Source: Chloroflexus sp. Y-396-1 (GTDB taxonomy: Bacteria > Chloroflexota > Chloroflexia > Chloroflexales > Chloroflexaceae). Taken from it: a stretch of 64,000 nt of DNA. The notes beneath the pieces are model-generated. The model did not search any database, was not told the DNA's origin, and was given only the letters and a program-made list of their open reading frames with translations. Position numbers and translations under genes: made by a program. Positions 8,213 to 17,480 of this stretch are shown here, in pieces; positions within the stretch are counted from its first letter, which is position 1, and every line of letters starts with the position of its first letter. The stretch is from the NCBI RefSeq assembly GCF_000516515.1, contig NZ_KI911784.1, positions 3,510,633 to 3,574,632 of the forward strand. Reading direction: 5' to 3'.

Positions 8213-8633
8213 AAGTGAGCATGTGGGACGAGTGCGACGCCTCAGACCCTCCATAAGTCGAGAATAGGGAGGATCTGCCTCTGCTACTTATACCTTGTTC
8301 TCTTTCCTGATCTTCCTATCACCACTTCCGAGCATGGAAAACTTCAAAAACCACTGGCGCAGCGCCGTGCTATATAGTCTGGGCCGGTAGGCTGACGAAT
8401 AAGACGCACGTTGATGCGCCGATCAGGTGTACTGGCGTGCATCCCTCTCTTTCCTCTCTGCTATAATTCTGCATATTAAGTATCAAACAAACGAGACTTG
8501 TCTGAATATTCCTTTGGAACGTAGAGTTGCAGGTGGACTGTTGAAGCCTGGTTTCAGCAGTCCATATAACACCGACAAGGTTAAAGTAAAAAGGATTATT
8601 TTTCAGACATATCTGAGTTGGAGTCGTTTCACA
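8213..8633 (+). promoter_or_regulatory. Leader region of the PfkB gene with a -10 box and hairpin
   Basis: A TATAAT hexamer lies at 8462-8467, about 165 bases before the ATG at 8634, without a clear -35. A hairpin formed by GGACTG (8535-8540) and CAGTCC (8558-8563), with an inner TGAA/TTCA pair, lies in the presumed leader and resembles a more perfect hairpin at 39494-39524. No gene was recognised in the stretch. Confidence 0.35.
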
Positions 8634-9464
8634 ATGATCGATTTTGTTGCTATTGGTCACGTTACTCGCGATCTGTTGCCAGACAACACCTCAACCTCGG
8701 GTGGCACGGCGCGTTTTGCTGCCTTGCTGGCACAACGGTTGGGACTACGAGCAGCTATTGTGACCGCCAGTGTTGAACCTGTGCCACCGGGGATTGCCTG
8801 GATTAGCGTGCCTGCAACGGTCAGTTCTACGTTCGAGAATCGCTACACACCTGCCGGACGACAGCAGTGGTTGCATGCCATTGCCCCATCGATTACCGAA
8901 GCTGTATTGCCGCGAATATGGCGTACTGCGCCAGTTGTGTTACTGGGACCGGTCTTACACGAATGTTCGCCGACGCTGGCAACATTCTTTGCCGGTGCGC
9001 TGATTGGCGCTACAGCGCAGGGCTGGCTGCGCGATTGGGAGGCCGATTTACCGTCGCGGATTCGCCCTCGGCGCTGGCGACCAACACCGACCGATCTGGC
9101 GCGTGTACACGTGCTGACGTTGAGTAGCGAAGATGTTGGTGGTGATACTGAATTGGCGGCTCATTACGCTCGTCTGGTGCCGATAGGCATTGTCACCCAC
9201 GGTGCAGCAGGTGCAACCATGTTTGTGTATGGTCGACCGCACCACATTGCAGCATTTCCGGCGCAAGAAGATGATCCAACCGGTGCCGGTGACGTCTTCA
9301 CCACGGCTTTTCTCATTCGTCTCTGGGAAACCGGTGATCCATTTCAGGCGGCTCGTTTTGCTGCCGCAGCGGCAGCATGTGTTGTTGAAGGGCCTGGAGA
9401 CGCAGCTCTTCCTGATCGAGTACAGATTGTCCGGCGCATGGCAACTGTACCCGATCAGTCGTAA
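8634..9464 (+). CDS. PfkB-family carbohydrate kinase
   Basis: The product has 276 residues. It starts MIDFVAIGHVTRDLL, continues with the substrate loop SGGTARFAALLAQRLG, and near residue 220 has the ATP/anion-hole motif DPTGAGDVFTTAF with the catalytic Asp. The ATG at 8634 is preferred because the frame matches the family N-terminus and GGAG lies about ten bases upstream; in-frame sequence further upstream is leader. Members phosphorylate sugars, nucleosides or related alcohols; the substrate cannot be read from the sequence. It converges on the kimA-like gene with 12 bases between the stops. Confidence 0.85.
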   Translation: MIDFVAIGHVTRDLLPDNTSTSGGTARFAALLAQRLGLRAAIVTASVEPVPPGIAWISVPATVSSTFENRYTPAGRQQWLHAIAPSITEAVLPRIWRTAPVVLLGPVLHECSPTLATFFAGALIGATAQGWLRDWEADLPSRIRPRRWRPTPTDLARVHVLTLSSEDVGGDTELAAHYARLVPIGIVTHGAAGATMFVYGRPHHIAAFPAQEDDPTGAGDVFTTAFLIRLWETGDPFQAARFAAAAAACVVEGPGDAALPDRVQIVRRMATVPDQS

Positions 9465-9476
9465 GAGGATCAGCGG

Positions 9477-11327
9477 CTAGCGTTCCAATCGGTATGGCAC
9501 ACTGGTCACCACCGTTCCGCGTAGACGTAACGCGGTCTTGATCAACAGACCGGTCTGATTATGCAGTAAATGCTCCCACCAGCGGGCCGGAACAAATTCG
9601 GGGAGGATCACGGTGATCACATCATCGCCGTAGCGCGTCTCGACCTCTTCAAGGTAGCGTAAGATCGGGTTGATCAACGAACGGTAAGGCGACTCAAGCA
9701 CTACTAGCGGTATCTCGCAGCCCCATTGGTGCCAACGGGTCCGAAGTTTTTCGGTAGCTTCAGGGTCAAGATCAACGTAGACAGCAGTAACATTATCCGG
9801 GGCGATAGAGCGAGCGTATTGTAAAGCCGGCAATACTCCTCGGTGAATACCACTGACTAGTACAATTGCAGTATGGCGGCGCAGTTCGGGCGGTAAAATG
9901 GCTCCACTCAGCGACAATTGTTCAGCTACACGCCGGTAGTGCTGGTTAATCGCTCGGAACATGAGGACCAGCAACGGGATAGCTGTAATAACGATCCAGG
10001 CACCGTGGGTGAATTTAGTAACGATCAGAATGATCAACACGATTCCGGTGAGAGTAGCACCGATTCCATTGATCAATGCGCTGTATTGCCAGCCTGGTTG
10101 CTTGCGGCGAATATGTCGGCGTACCATGCCCGATTGCGAGAGCGTAAAGGACGTGAAAACACCGACGGCGTACAGCGGTAGCATTGCGATCTCGTTGGCG
10201 CGGAAAATCATGACCAAGATCGCCGAGCAAAAGCCCAACATCAGAATGCCGTTTGAGAAGACTAACCGATCACCGCGCGAAGAAAACTGACGGGGAAGGA
10301 AGCGGTCGCGTGACAAAAAGGATGCTAGGCGCGGAAAATCGGCAAAAGCAGTGTTCGCTGCCAACACCAGGATCAGCGCTGTAGCTATCTGAATGAAGAC
10401 GTACAGTGGGCCAACCCCGAAAACTGTACGCGCAATTTGTGAGACGATAGTCTCGTGAGTGAACTCGTTCGGTACGGCTTGATGGGTGTAGGCCAGCCAG
10501 GTAATGCCGAGAAACATCGTTACCAGTAAACTAACCATCCAGGTCAGTGTGATCGCAGCGTTTCTTGACTCCGGTGGTTTAAATGCCTGCACGCCATCGC
10601 TAATTGCCTCAATCCCAGTCAGTGCGGTACACCCTGCGGCAAAGGCGCGCAAAATGAGCCAGAGAGATACAACCTCGCCCGTTAGAGGAATTTCAGGATC
10701 AATCGAATGCTGTACCGGTTCGGCGCCGTAGAGCAGATCATGGACGATCCCCACCCCAATCATCAGTAGAATCCCGCTGATAAATGCGTATGTTGGTACC
10801 GAGAAGATGAAGCCGCTTTCCTTTGCCCCACGCAAATTCGCAATAGTGACGATTAAGATACAGACCAGGGCAATTTCTACGGCATGATCGCGTAAGGCGG
10901 GGAATCCCCAGTTGGTTGCCAGCGAGGTAATTGCAGCGACTCCGGCTGAAATACTCACGGCTACCGTCAGCACATAGTCGATGAGGAGGGCGCCAGCAGC
11001 AACCAACCCTGGTAGATCACCTAGATTGTCACGGGTGACGATATAGCCACCGCCACCTTGCGGGTAGGCATGAATGGTCTGCCGGTAGGAAAAGCCAACG
11101 ATCAGGAGTAGGCCGGCAATCGCTGCCGCAATTGGTAGTGAAAGTCCTAGCGCAGCGCTGCCCCCCAATACAAGGATGGTGAGGATCGCTTCTGTTGCAT
11201 ACGAGACAGAGGAAAGCGCATCAGAGGAGAAGACGGCGAGCGCAGTTGCTTTGTTGAGACGCTCGTGATGTTGCTGTTCGGTAGCAATTGGTCTGCCGAC
11301 CAGAATGCGCTTAATCTGGGCAAACAT
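9477..11327 (-). CDS. kimA: KimA-type potassium importer (APC superfamily)
   Basis: The 616-residue protein aligns closely, as far as I remember the sequence, with Bacillus subtilis KimA (YdaO) along its whole length: KRILVGRPI at the start, ALAVFSSDALSSVSYATEAIL, YAYPQGGG-like HAYPQGGGGYIV, DYVLTVAVSISAG and ALTGIEAISDGVQAFK, then a cytoplasmic C-terminal domain from about residue 455. About 12 membrane segments. KimA is a high-affinity K+/H+ symporter controlled by c-di-AMP. The ATG at 11325-11327 follows a GGAAGGA; codons further upstream are leader. In B. subtilis a c-di-AMP riboswitch precedes the gene, but I could not see that motif here. Confidence 0.85.
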   Translation of the reverse strand: MFAQIKRILVGRPIATEQQHHERLNKATALAVFSSDALSSVSYATEAILTILVLGGSAALGLSLPIAAAIAGLLLIVGFSYRQTIHAYPQGGGGYIVTRDNLGDLPGLVAAGALLIDYVLTVAVSISAGVAAITSLATNWGFPALRDHAVEIALVCILIVTIANLRGAKESGFIFSVPTYAFISGILLMIGVGIVHDLLYGAEPVQHSIDPEIPLTGEVVSLWLILRAFAAGCTALTGIEAISDGVQAFKPPESRNAAITLTWMVSLLVTMFLGITWLAYTHQAVPNEFTHETIVSQIARTVFGVGPLYVFIQIATALILVLAANTAFADFPRLASFLSRDRFLPRQFSSRGDRLVFSNGILMLGFCSAILVMIFRANEIAMLPLYAVGVFTSFTLSQSGMVRRHIRRKQPGWQYSALINGIGATLTGIVLIILIVTKFTHGAWIVITAIPLLVLMFRAINQHYRRVAEQLSLSGAILPPELRRHTAIVLVSGIHRGVLPALQYARSIAPDNVTAVYVDLDPEATEKLRTRWHQWGCEIPLVVLESPYRSLINPILRYLEEVETRYGDDVITVILPEFVPARWWEHLLHNQTGLLIKTALRLRGTVVTSVPYRLER

Positions 11328-11486
11328 AGCCACAGGTTCCTTCCTCAGGTACCAGGAAGTTGTTCTGGTGCGTGTCACAAAAAAGACAGAACGCTAACCG
11401 CGCACGGCAGTCGGCGTTCCGTCGGCTGTCGAACGCAGGGTCGATGCTGCATCAACCTGCGCATCATCATTGACGCTCACTGCGCG

Positions 11487-11515
11487 ATCATAGCACTTTT
11501 GTTCCCTCACGTCAA
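11487..11515 (-). promoter_or_regulatory. Sigma-70-type promoter of the kimA-like gene
   Basis: On the minus strand, TTGACG (11510-11515), a 17-base spacer and TATGAT (11487-11492). The leader of about 150 bases contains a hairpin region built on GATGC-A-GCATC, which could be regulatory. Confidence 0.65.
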
Positions 11516-11663
11516 TATACGTTTGATGCTATCAAAGTTCTCACCCGACCCGGTAGAAGTGCGGAGGGAGGAGCGAGACGTGAGAAGCGAGAGCATGGTC
11601 GCAGTGTGGGTAAGGGCGTGCTACTGCCCGTGCCGATGGTAGTCTAAGTTCAGGCCTCCAGAC

Positions 11664-11714
11664 GCACGCCGATGATGCGGTGCGCGCAGGTAGGGGCGGG
11701 TTCCCACCCGCCCG
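11664..11714. repeat. Intergenic repeat with GGGCGGG/CCCGCCC palindrome, copy 1
   Basis: It starts with GCACGCCGATGATGCGGTGC and ends in the palindrome GGGCGGGTTCCCACCCGCCC. A nearly identical direct copy lies at 16309-16360, so the two bracket the SBBP gene. The rest of the 11.53-11.89 kb spacer has no recognisable gene. Confidence 0.65.
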
Positions 11715-11891
11715 GCAGGTGTGCCCCTGCGACGGGCGCAGGGCCATGGCTGCCACCGCAGCATAGAGGTCGGCGGCCCGTGCTCCCAGCAACCTATGCG
11801 GACGGGACTTGGAGGACGTGTGAAAGGCACCGATTAGGAAACACACCAAAACCTGCTCCCTCTGCGCAGCCCTTCGTGCCACATTTCCCTC

Positions 11892-11921
11892 TTGACAAGC
11901 CTGTAGTGGTTCTACTATGCT
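11892..11921 (+). promoter_or_regulatory. Promoter of the SBBP gene
   Basis: Consensus -35 TTGACA (11892-11897), an 18-base spacer and -10 TATGCT (11916-11921). The predicted leader is about 140 bases. GGAGG stands just before the ATG at 12068. Confidence 0.6.
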
Positions 11922-12067
11922 ATTAGGCGTAATAAGCGAAGTTTGGCTCGGGCTCGACCTGTGCTGGTGTTGTCGTACATTGTCTGGTAACGTGAAACTT
12001 TTTCCTTCGCTTGGGAACATTTGGAGGGTCTCACTAATGTAATATCCCCAACAGTGGAGGACACCCA

Positions 12068-15000
12068 ATGATCACCACGTACCCTCGCTCCTTTGTCCCT
12101 GTTCCGTCTGTGCGTCTAAGCCGGTTATTCGGTCTCATGAGCCTCCTTATGTTCCTTCTGCTTAGTCTGGTTCAACCGGTAGCAGTACGCCTCAATCTCC
12201 CCTTCCCGACTACGGCAGAACCCGCTTTGCCTTATGCACAGGCTGATCGAAACTTCTTCATCGAAAATCGGGGCCAGTTCGCCTCGGAGCTGGCGGCAGT
12301 GATGCTGGCCCGTGAAGCGCAGTTGGGGGTCGGACACGATGGTCGCTTACACCTCAAGGTTAACGACTTCCCACCCCTCACCCTACAGTTCGTCAGCGAG
12401 GGCTACACACCTACCCCGCAAGTTGTGCTCACCGGCCCGCTGGCAACGCACGTGTCGTTTCTGACCGGTAACGACCCGTCACGCTGGCAGACGAAGGTGC
12501 CGGTGTGGACGGAGGTGCAGCTCAAGGGGGTCGTCCCCCAGCTTACGTTGGCGCTGACGGTTGCGGAGGGGCGGCTGCGCATCCGGGCCTTGCCGACCGG
12601 ACAGCCCGACCTCACGCGCATCCGGTTGGTGATTGAGGGGGCGACGGTCGTGGAGGTAGGGAGCGCCAGCGTCGAGGTGCAGGTAGGGGAGCGATATCTC
12701 TCCTTGCCGCTGCTAGAGTTTGCCGGCGGGAATGAGCGGCTGCACCAGGTGAGACCGACGATGATCGGAGCGCACAGTGTAGGTGTCCCCATCGCCCTGA
12801 CCGAGATGATTGGAGTGCACCGGCCAACCCTTAGCTCCAGTAGTGCGGCCCACTTGCTGGCAGCGAGCACGTTTCTGGGAGGGCCAGGAGGAAGCTCAGC
12901 GAATGATGAGGCAACCGCGTTGAAGGTTGACGGGCAGGGGAATATCCTGGTGGCGGGGAGGACGGATTCGTCCGACTTCCCCACCACGGCAGGGGCGTAT
13001 GATGATATGCACAACGGCGATGATGATGCATTTGTGGCGAAGCTGAGCAGCGATCTGGACGCACTACACGCAGCTACCTTCCTTGGCGGGTCGGATTGGG
13101 ACGCAGCCACGGCGCTGGCGCTCGACGGGCAGGGCAACGTCGTCGTGGCGGGGAGGACGTGGTCGTCCGACTTCCCCACCACGGCAGGGGCGTATGATGC
13201 GACGTACAACGGCTCTTCTGATGCGTTTGTGGCGAAGCTGAGCAGCGACCTGGGCGCACTACACGCAGCTACCTTCCTTGGCGGGTCGAGTTCGGACGCA
13301 GCCACGGCGCTGGCGCTCGACGGGCAGGGCAACGTCGTCGTGGCGGGGGAGACGTGGTCTACCAACTTCCCCACCACGGCAGGGGCGTATGATGCGACGC
13401 ACAACGGCGGCTTCCGTGATGCGTTTGTGGCGAAGCTGAGCAGCGGTCTGGACGCACTACACGCAGCTACCTTCCTTGGCGGGTCGAGTGAGGACGCAGC
13501 CACGGCGCTGGCGCTCGACGGGCAGGGCAACGTCGTCGTGGCGGGGAGGACGGATTCGTCCGACTTCCCCACCACGGCAGGGGCGTATGATGATATGTAC
13601 AACGGCGATGATGATGCATTTGTGGCGAAGCTGAGCAGCGATCTGGACGCACTACACGCAGCTACCTTCCTTGGCGGGTCGAGTTCGGACGCAGCCACGG
13701 CGCTGGCGCTCGACGGGCAGGGCAACGTCGTCGTGGCGGGGGAGACGGTGTCTACCAACTTCCCCACCACGTCAGGGGCGTATGATGAGACGTACAACGG
13801 CTTCTATGATGCGTTTGTGGCGAAGCTGAGCAGCGACCTGAGCACGCTGCAAGCGGCTACCTTCCTTGGCGGGTCGAGTTCGGACGCAGCCACGGCGCTG
13901 GCGCTCGACGGGCAGGGCAACGTCGTCGTGGCGGGGGAGACGGTGTCTACCAACTTCCCCACCACGGCAGGGGCGTATGATGCGACGCACAACGGCGGCT
14001 TCCGTGATGCGTTTGTGGCGAAGCTGAGCAGCGGTCTGGACGCACTACAAGCGGCTACCTTCCTTGGCGGGTCGAGTGAGGACGCAGCCACGGCGCTGGC
14101 GCTCGACGGGCAGGGCAACGTCGTCGTGGCGGGGGAGACGTGGTCTACCGACTTCCCCACCACGGCAGGGGCGTATGATGCGACGTACAACGGCTCTTCT
14201 GATGCGTTTGTGGCGAAGCTGAGCAGCGACCTGGGCACGCTGCAAGCGGCCACCTTCCTCGGTGGGAGGTATGGGTACGACTCCGCCACGGCGCTGGCGC
14301 TCGACGGGCAGGGCAACGTCGTCGTGGCGGGGGAGACGTGGTCTACCGACTTCCCCACCACGGCAGGGGCGTATGATGAGACGTACAACGGCTTCTCTGA
14401 TGCGTTTGTGGCGAAGCTGAGCAGCGATCTGGACGCACTACAAGCAGCTACCTTCCTTGGCGGGTCGGATTGGGACGCAGCCACGGCGCTGGCGCTCGAC
14501 GGGCAGGGCAACGTCGTCGTGGCGGGGAGGACGTGGTCGTCCGACTTCCCCACCACGGCAGGGGCGTATGATGCGACGTCCAACGGCTCTTCTGATGCGT
14601 TTGTGGCGAAGCTGAGCAGCGACCTGGGCGCACTACACGCAGCTACCTTCCTTGGCGGGTCGAGTTCGGACGCAGCCACGGCGCTGGCGCTCGACGGGCA
14701 GGGCAACGTCGTCGTGGCGGGGAGGACGTGGTCGTCCGACTTCCCCACCACGGCAGGGGCGTATGATGCGACGCACAACGGCGGCTTCCGTGATGCATTT
14801 GTGGCGAAGCTGAGCAGCGACCTGGGCACGCTGCAAGCGGCCACCTTCCTCGGCGGGTCGGATGATGACTCCGCCAGCGCGCTGGCGCTCGACGGGCAGG
14901 GCAACGTCGTCGTGGCGGGGGAGACGGATTCGTCCGACTTCCCCACCACGCCAGGGGCGTATGATGATATGCACAACGGCGATGATGATGCATTTGTGGC

Positions 15001-16207
15001 GAAGCTGAGCAGTGACCTGGGCACGCTGCAAGCGGCCACCTTCCTCGGCGGGTCGGATCGGGACTTCGCCACGGCGCTGGTGCTCGACGGGCAGGGCAAC
15101 GTCGTCGTGGCGGGGTGGACGGATTCGTCCGACTTCCCCACCACGCCAGGGGCGTATGATGCGATGCACAACGGCGATGATGATGCATTTGTGGCGAAGC
15201 TGAGCAGCGACCTGGGCACGCTGCAAGCGGCCACCTTCCTCGGCGGGTCGAATTGGGACGAAGCCACGGCGCTGGCGCTCGACGGGCAGGGCAACGTCGT
15301 CGTGGCGGGGGAGACGTGGTCTACCAACTTCCCCACCACGGCAGGGGCGTATGATGCGACGCACAACGGCTTCTCTGATGCGTTTGTGGCGAAGCTGAGC
15401 AGCGATCTGGGCGCACTACACGCAGCTACCTTCCTTGGCGGGTCGCGAAGGGATGAAGCCACGGCGCTGGCGCTCGACGGGCAGGGCAACGTCGTCGTGG
15501 CGGGGAGGACGTGGTCTACCGACTTCCCCACCACGCCAGGGGCGTATGATGGGACGCGCAACGGCCCCTCTGATGCGTTTGTGACAAGGTTGAGCTTCAA
15601 GTTCGATAAGACGGCGCCTGTCAATGGCGCAACGAACCAACCGGCAACAGTGACGTTGCAGTGGCAGGCGGTGGGCAGCGGAGTTGATCACTATCGCTAC
15701 TGCTACAGCACTACCAGCGGCTGTACTCCTGCCACCAGCGTCGGTACCAACACCGGTGTCACCCTGAGCGGCTTGACCCTCGGTGCAACCTATCACTGGC
15801 AAGTGCGCGCCTGTGCCGATAGTGGGTGTACCGTATACATTGATGCCGACAACGGGCAGCATCACACCTTCACGGTCATATCATCGCCGTCGGCATTTGG
15901 TAAGACAGCGCCTGCCGATGGCGCAACGAACCAACCGGCAACGGTGACGTTGCAGTGGCAGGCGGTGGGCAGCGGAGTTGATCACTATCGCTACTGCTAC
16001 AGCACTACCAGCGGCTGTACTCCTGCCACCAGCGTCGGTACCAACACCGGTGTCACCCTGAGCGGCTTGACCCTCGGTGCAACCTATTCCTGGCAAGTGC
16101 GCGCCTGTGCCGATATTGGGTGTACCGTATACACCGATGCCGACAACGGGCAGCATCACACCTTCACGGTGCGCTTTGGCATCTATCTCCCGCTAGTACT
16201 TCGCTAG
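12068..16207 (+). CDS. Secreted SBBP beta-propeller repeat protein with two Fn3-like modules
   Basis: The product has 1379 residues. A long signal peptide (hydrophobic core about residues 20-40) is followed by an N-terminal domain starting FFIENRGQF, typical of SBBP proteins. Fourteen repeats of 65-66 residues then run from about residue 267 to 1179, each of the form ATFLGGS..DAATALALDGQ, VVVAG.T.S.DFPTT.GAYD, DAFVAKLSSDL. Two nearly identical Fn3-like modules of ~98 residues follow, each with three Cys. The chain ends IYLPLVLR, a possible C-terminal sorting signal. The repeats should fold into one or two propellers on the cell surface or sheath. The function is unknown; adhesion or filament-sheath structure is a guess. 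Confidence 0.88.
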   Translation: MITTYPRSFVPVPSVRLSRLFGLMSLLMFLLLSLVQPVAVRLNLPFPTTAEPALPYAQADRNFFIENRGQFASELAAVMLAREAQLGVGHDGRLHLKVNDFPPLTLQFVSEGYTPTPQVVLTGPLATHVSFLTGNDPSRWQTKVPVWTEVQLKGVVPQLTLALTVAEGRLRIRALPTGQPDLTRIRLVIEGATVVEVGSASVEVQVGERYLSLPLLEFAGGNERLHQVRPTMIGAHSVGVPIALTEMIGVHRPTLSSSSAAHLLAASTFLGGPGGSSANDEATALKVDGQGNILVAGRTDSSDFPTTAGAYDDMHNGDDDAFVAKLSSDLDALHAATFLGGSDWDAATALALDGQGNVVVAGRTWSSDFPTTAGAYDATYNGSSDAFVAKLSSDLGALHAATFLGGSSSDAATALALDGQGNVVVAGETWSTNFPTTAGAYDATHNGGFRDAFVAKLSSGLDALHAATFLGGSSEDAATALALDGQGNVVVAGRTDSSDFPTTAGAYDDMYNGDDDAFVAKLSSDLDALHAATFLGGSSSDAATALALDGQGNVVVAGETVSTNFPTTSGAYDETYNGFYDAFVAKLSSDLSTLQAATFLGGSSSDAATALALDGQGNVVVAGETVSTNFPTTAGAYDATHNGGFRDAFVAKLSSGLDALQAATFLGGSSEDAATALALDGQGNVVVAGETWSTDFPTTAGAYDATYNGSSDAFVAKLSSDLGTLQAATFLGGRYGYDSATALALDGQGNVVVAGETWSTDFPTTAGAYDETYNGFSDAFVAKLSSDLDALQAATFLGGSDWDAATALALDGQGNVVVAGRTWSSDFPTTAGAYDATSNGSSDAFVAKLSSDLGALHAATFLGGSSSDAATALALDGQGNVVVAGRTWSSDFPTTAGAYDATHNGGFRDAFVAKLSSDLGTLQAATFLGGSDDDSASALALDGQGNVVVAGETDSSDFPTTPGAYDDMHNGDDDAFVAKLSSDLGTLQAATFLGGSDRDFATALVLDGQGNVVVAGWTDSSDFPTTPGAYDAMHNGDDDAFVAKLSSDLGTLQAATFLGGSNWDEATALALDGQGNVVVAGETWSTNFPTTAGAYDATHNGFSDAFVAKLSSDLGALHAATFLGGSRRDEATALALDGQGNVVVAGRTWSTDFPTTPGAYDGTRNGPSDAFVTRLSFKFDKTAPVNGATNQPATVTLQWQAVGSGVDHYRYCYSTTSGCTPATSVGTNTGVTLSGLTLGATYHWQVRACADSGCTVYIDADNGQHHTFTVISSPSAFGKTAPADGATNQPATVTLQWQAVGSGVDHYRYCYSTTSGCTPATSVGTNTGVTLSGLTLGATYSWQVRACADIGCTVYTDADNGQHHTFTVRFGIYLPLVLR
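12866..15604 (+). repeat. Tandem array of 14 coding repeats, 195-198 bases each
   Basis: Fourteen in-frame units are nearly identical at the DNA level in long stretches, for example the shared core CTGGCGCTCGACGGGCAGGG. Variation is concentrated after FLGGS, around AG[RE]T and around the YD...NG segment. Variant blocks are shuffled among units (units 2 and 9, 3 and 10, 5 and 6), which suggests duplication and gene conversion. The array also keeps the opposite strand open for hundreds of codons; those frames are not genes. Confidence 0.9.
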
Positions 16208-16308
16208 GATTGCTCGCACAAACCGGAACGATGGCCCAGATAACTATCTGGGCCATTGTCACCATTGTCCGGGTGAGTTCCCCACCCGCCTAGCGGATGT
16301 GCTTCGTC

Positions 16309-16360
16309 GCACGCCGATGATGCGGTGCGCGTAGTGTAGGGGCGGGTTCCCACCCGCCCG
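16309..16360. repeat. Intergenic repeat with GGGCGGG/CCCGCCC palindrome, copy 2
   Basis: Nearly identical to 11664-11714 and in the same orientation, about 100 bases after the SBBP stop. The surrounding 16.2-16.54 kb spacer contains no recognisable gene. Confidence 0.65.
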
Positions 16361-16543
16361 AAGGGTCCTGTTCCAGAATGCCCCATCCTCTCTATCTGTA
16401 GAAAGGGAATTGGGGTGAAGGTGAGAGAATCTAGACTGATCCTCAGCATAGACACTGAACATTGCAGGTCCCTGTGTTTGTGCCTAAGCTTCCTCCCATC
16501 GAGAGGGGTATGGAGGACAGTGAGACACCTGCTCTGGCAAGCG

Positions 16544-16963
16544 TTAACGGCGGGCAAGCGTGATAATCGTCGGCGCCTGATCGAACATCCAAAAGGCAAT
16601 GACCATCCCGATGATCGATACACTTAATCCCCACGCGATGAACAGCCATATTGCGCTTAATCACCACCCAATAAAGACGAACCAGAGTGCCCGTAGCCAA
16701 AGTGGGTATTGAGGGGTCGCCATGAGGTAAACCTGCCCGCTGGCGATCACAAGGTTCTCACGTTGGGGTGCGAGTGTTACCACTTGTGGCAGCCGGTTGA
16801 GCATCCACAAACCAACCGGTAAACCAATAATTGTGACACACGACATCCACGCTATTGCAGTCCAGATTCCACTGAACCAAAGTCCAAATAAGAAAAAGTA
16901 GAGGAAACGAATCAGGATGTTCGGGCCACGTCGTTGTTCAATACTGATCGGTCGTTGCTGCAC
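16544..16963 (-). pseudogene. YccF-type inner membrane protein interrupted by TGA
   Basis: A GTG-initiated frame encodes two copies of the YccF-type domain. The first half (ILIRFLYFFLFGLWFSGIW ... CVTIIGLPVGLWMLNRLP) is followed by a TGA at 16661-16663 where the pattern FIGW-W-LSAIW would call for TGG. The frame then continues in phase (LSAIWLFIAWGLSVSIIGM ... PTIITLARR) to a TAA at 16544-16546. The second half still matches the family, so this is a single recent nonsense change or a sequencing error. Full length would be 139 residues. The weak start site and an adjacent repeat element just upstream fit a decaying gene. Confidence 0.7.
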
Positions 16964-16988
16964 TGGTGTACTCTTTTCAGGACATCTG

Positions 16989-17220
16989 AGAGCCTGATCA
17001 AAAACTTTTCATTGGGCATGTATCGTGCCCGTGCTATCATTGCGTGAGGGCGACCCTCACCCCCAGCCCCTCTCCCGCGCTGCGGGAGAGGGGTGATCTG
17101 GGTTGTAGATTTGGCATCGGTGACAGATGCCAGCGTAGAATCGCCCCTGCTCCGCTCATCCCCCCCTCCTCGCCCACAGCGTGGGAGAGGAGGGGGCTGG
17201 GGGGAGGTGAGGGCGACCCT
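16989..17220. repeat. GC-rich composite repeat element, copy B (left end intact)
   Basis: It begins with AGAGCCTGATCAAAAAC (16989-17005), the inverse of the right terminus of copy A. It contains the same hairpin modules (CCCTCACCCCC, CTCCC-GCGCTGC-GGGAG, CTCCCACAGCGTGGGAG). The left ~60 bases match copy C, including GCATGTA.CGTGCC.GTGC. No clear right terminus is visible. The remaining spacer to 17432 shows nothing recognisable. Confidence 0.6.
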
Positions 17221-17432
17221 CCACGATGTTACATAACATTTATCAGGTTTTGATATATCGCTGTCGCTAACTCTGTTTGATGATACGTGTCACGCTCCCG
17301 AAAGTTGCAGAAAATCTGCATTGCAGCTTGTACGTCATACGTAGAGGCGAGGCATGCCGTGCCCTGCCCACGACGCAGGAGACCTGTTTATCAATCCGGT
17401 ATCTAGCGTGGTTCCTGCACTTCGATTGGTGC

Positions 17433-17460
17433 TATAATCAAAACGTGAGAATTATCACGT
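17433..17460 (+). promoter_or_regulatory. -10 box and palindromic operator upstream of ABC exporter
   Basis: TATAAT at 17433-17438 is followed at 17443-17460 by ACGTGAGAATTATCACGT, a palindrome with one mismatched pair, covering the expected transcription start. This arrangement suits repression by a dimeric regulator (MarR, PadR or TetR type). No regulator gene is adjacent. The ABC gene starts at 17481. Confidence 0.55.
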
Positions 17461-17480
17461 ACTAGATATCTGAGCTAATC

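Noticed and set aside
7817-8267. Several frames of about 100 codons on both strands around 8 kb, and similar ones at 20.4-20.9 kb
   Set aside because: They are translations of the GC-rich hairpin repeats; the predicted proteins are Pro/Gly/Arg-rich and repetitive.
11328-11486. c-di-AMP (ydaO-type) riboswitch upstream of the kimA-like gene
   Set aside because: This would be expected from Bacillus, but the conserved motif blocks were not seen; only simple hairpins are present.
11541-12068. Minus-strand frame of 175 codons upstream of the SBBP gene
   Set aside because: It runs through the palindromic repeat and the predicted SBBP promoter, with no family match.
13804-15624. Open frame of 606 codons on the minus strand inside the SBBP gene (and a 464-codon one at 12403-13797)
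   Set aside because: They arise from the repeat unit's base composition: the same stop-free frame is copied 14 times. They have no start site or family match.
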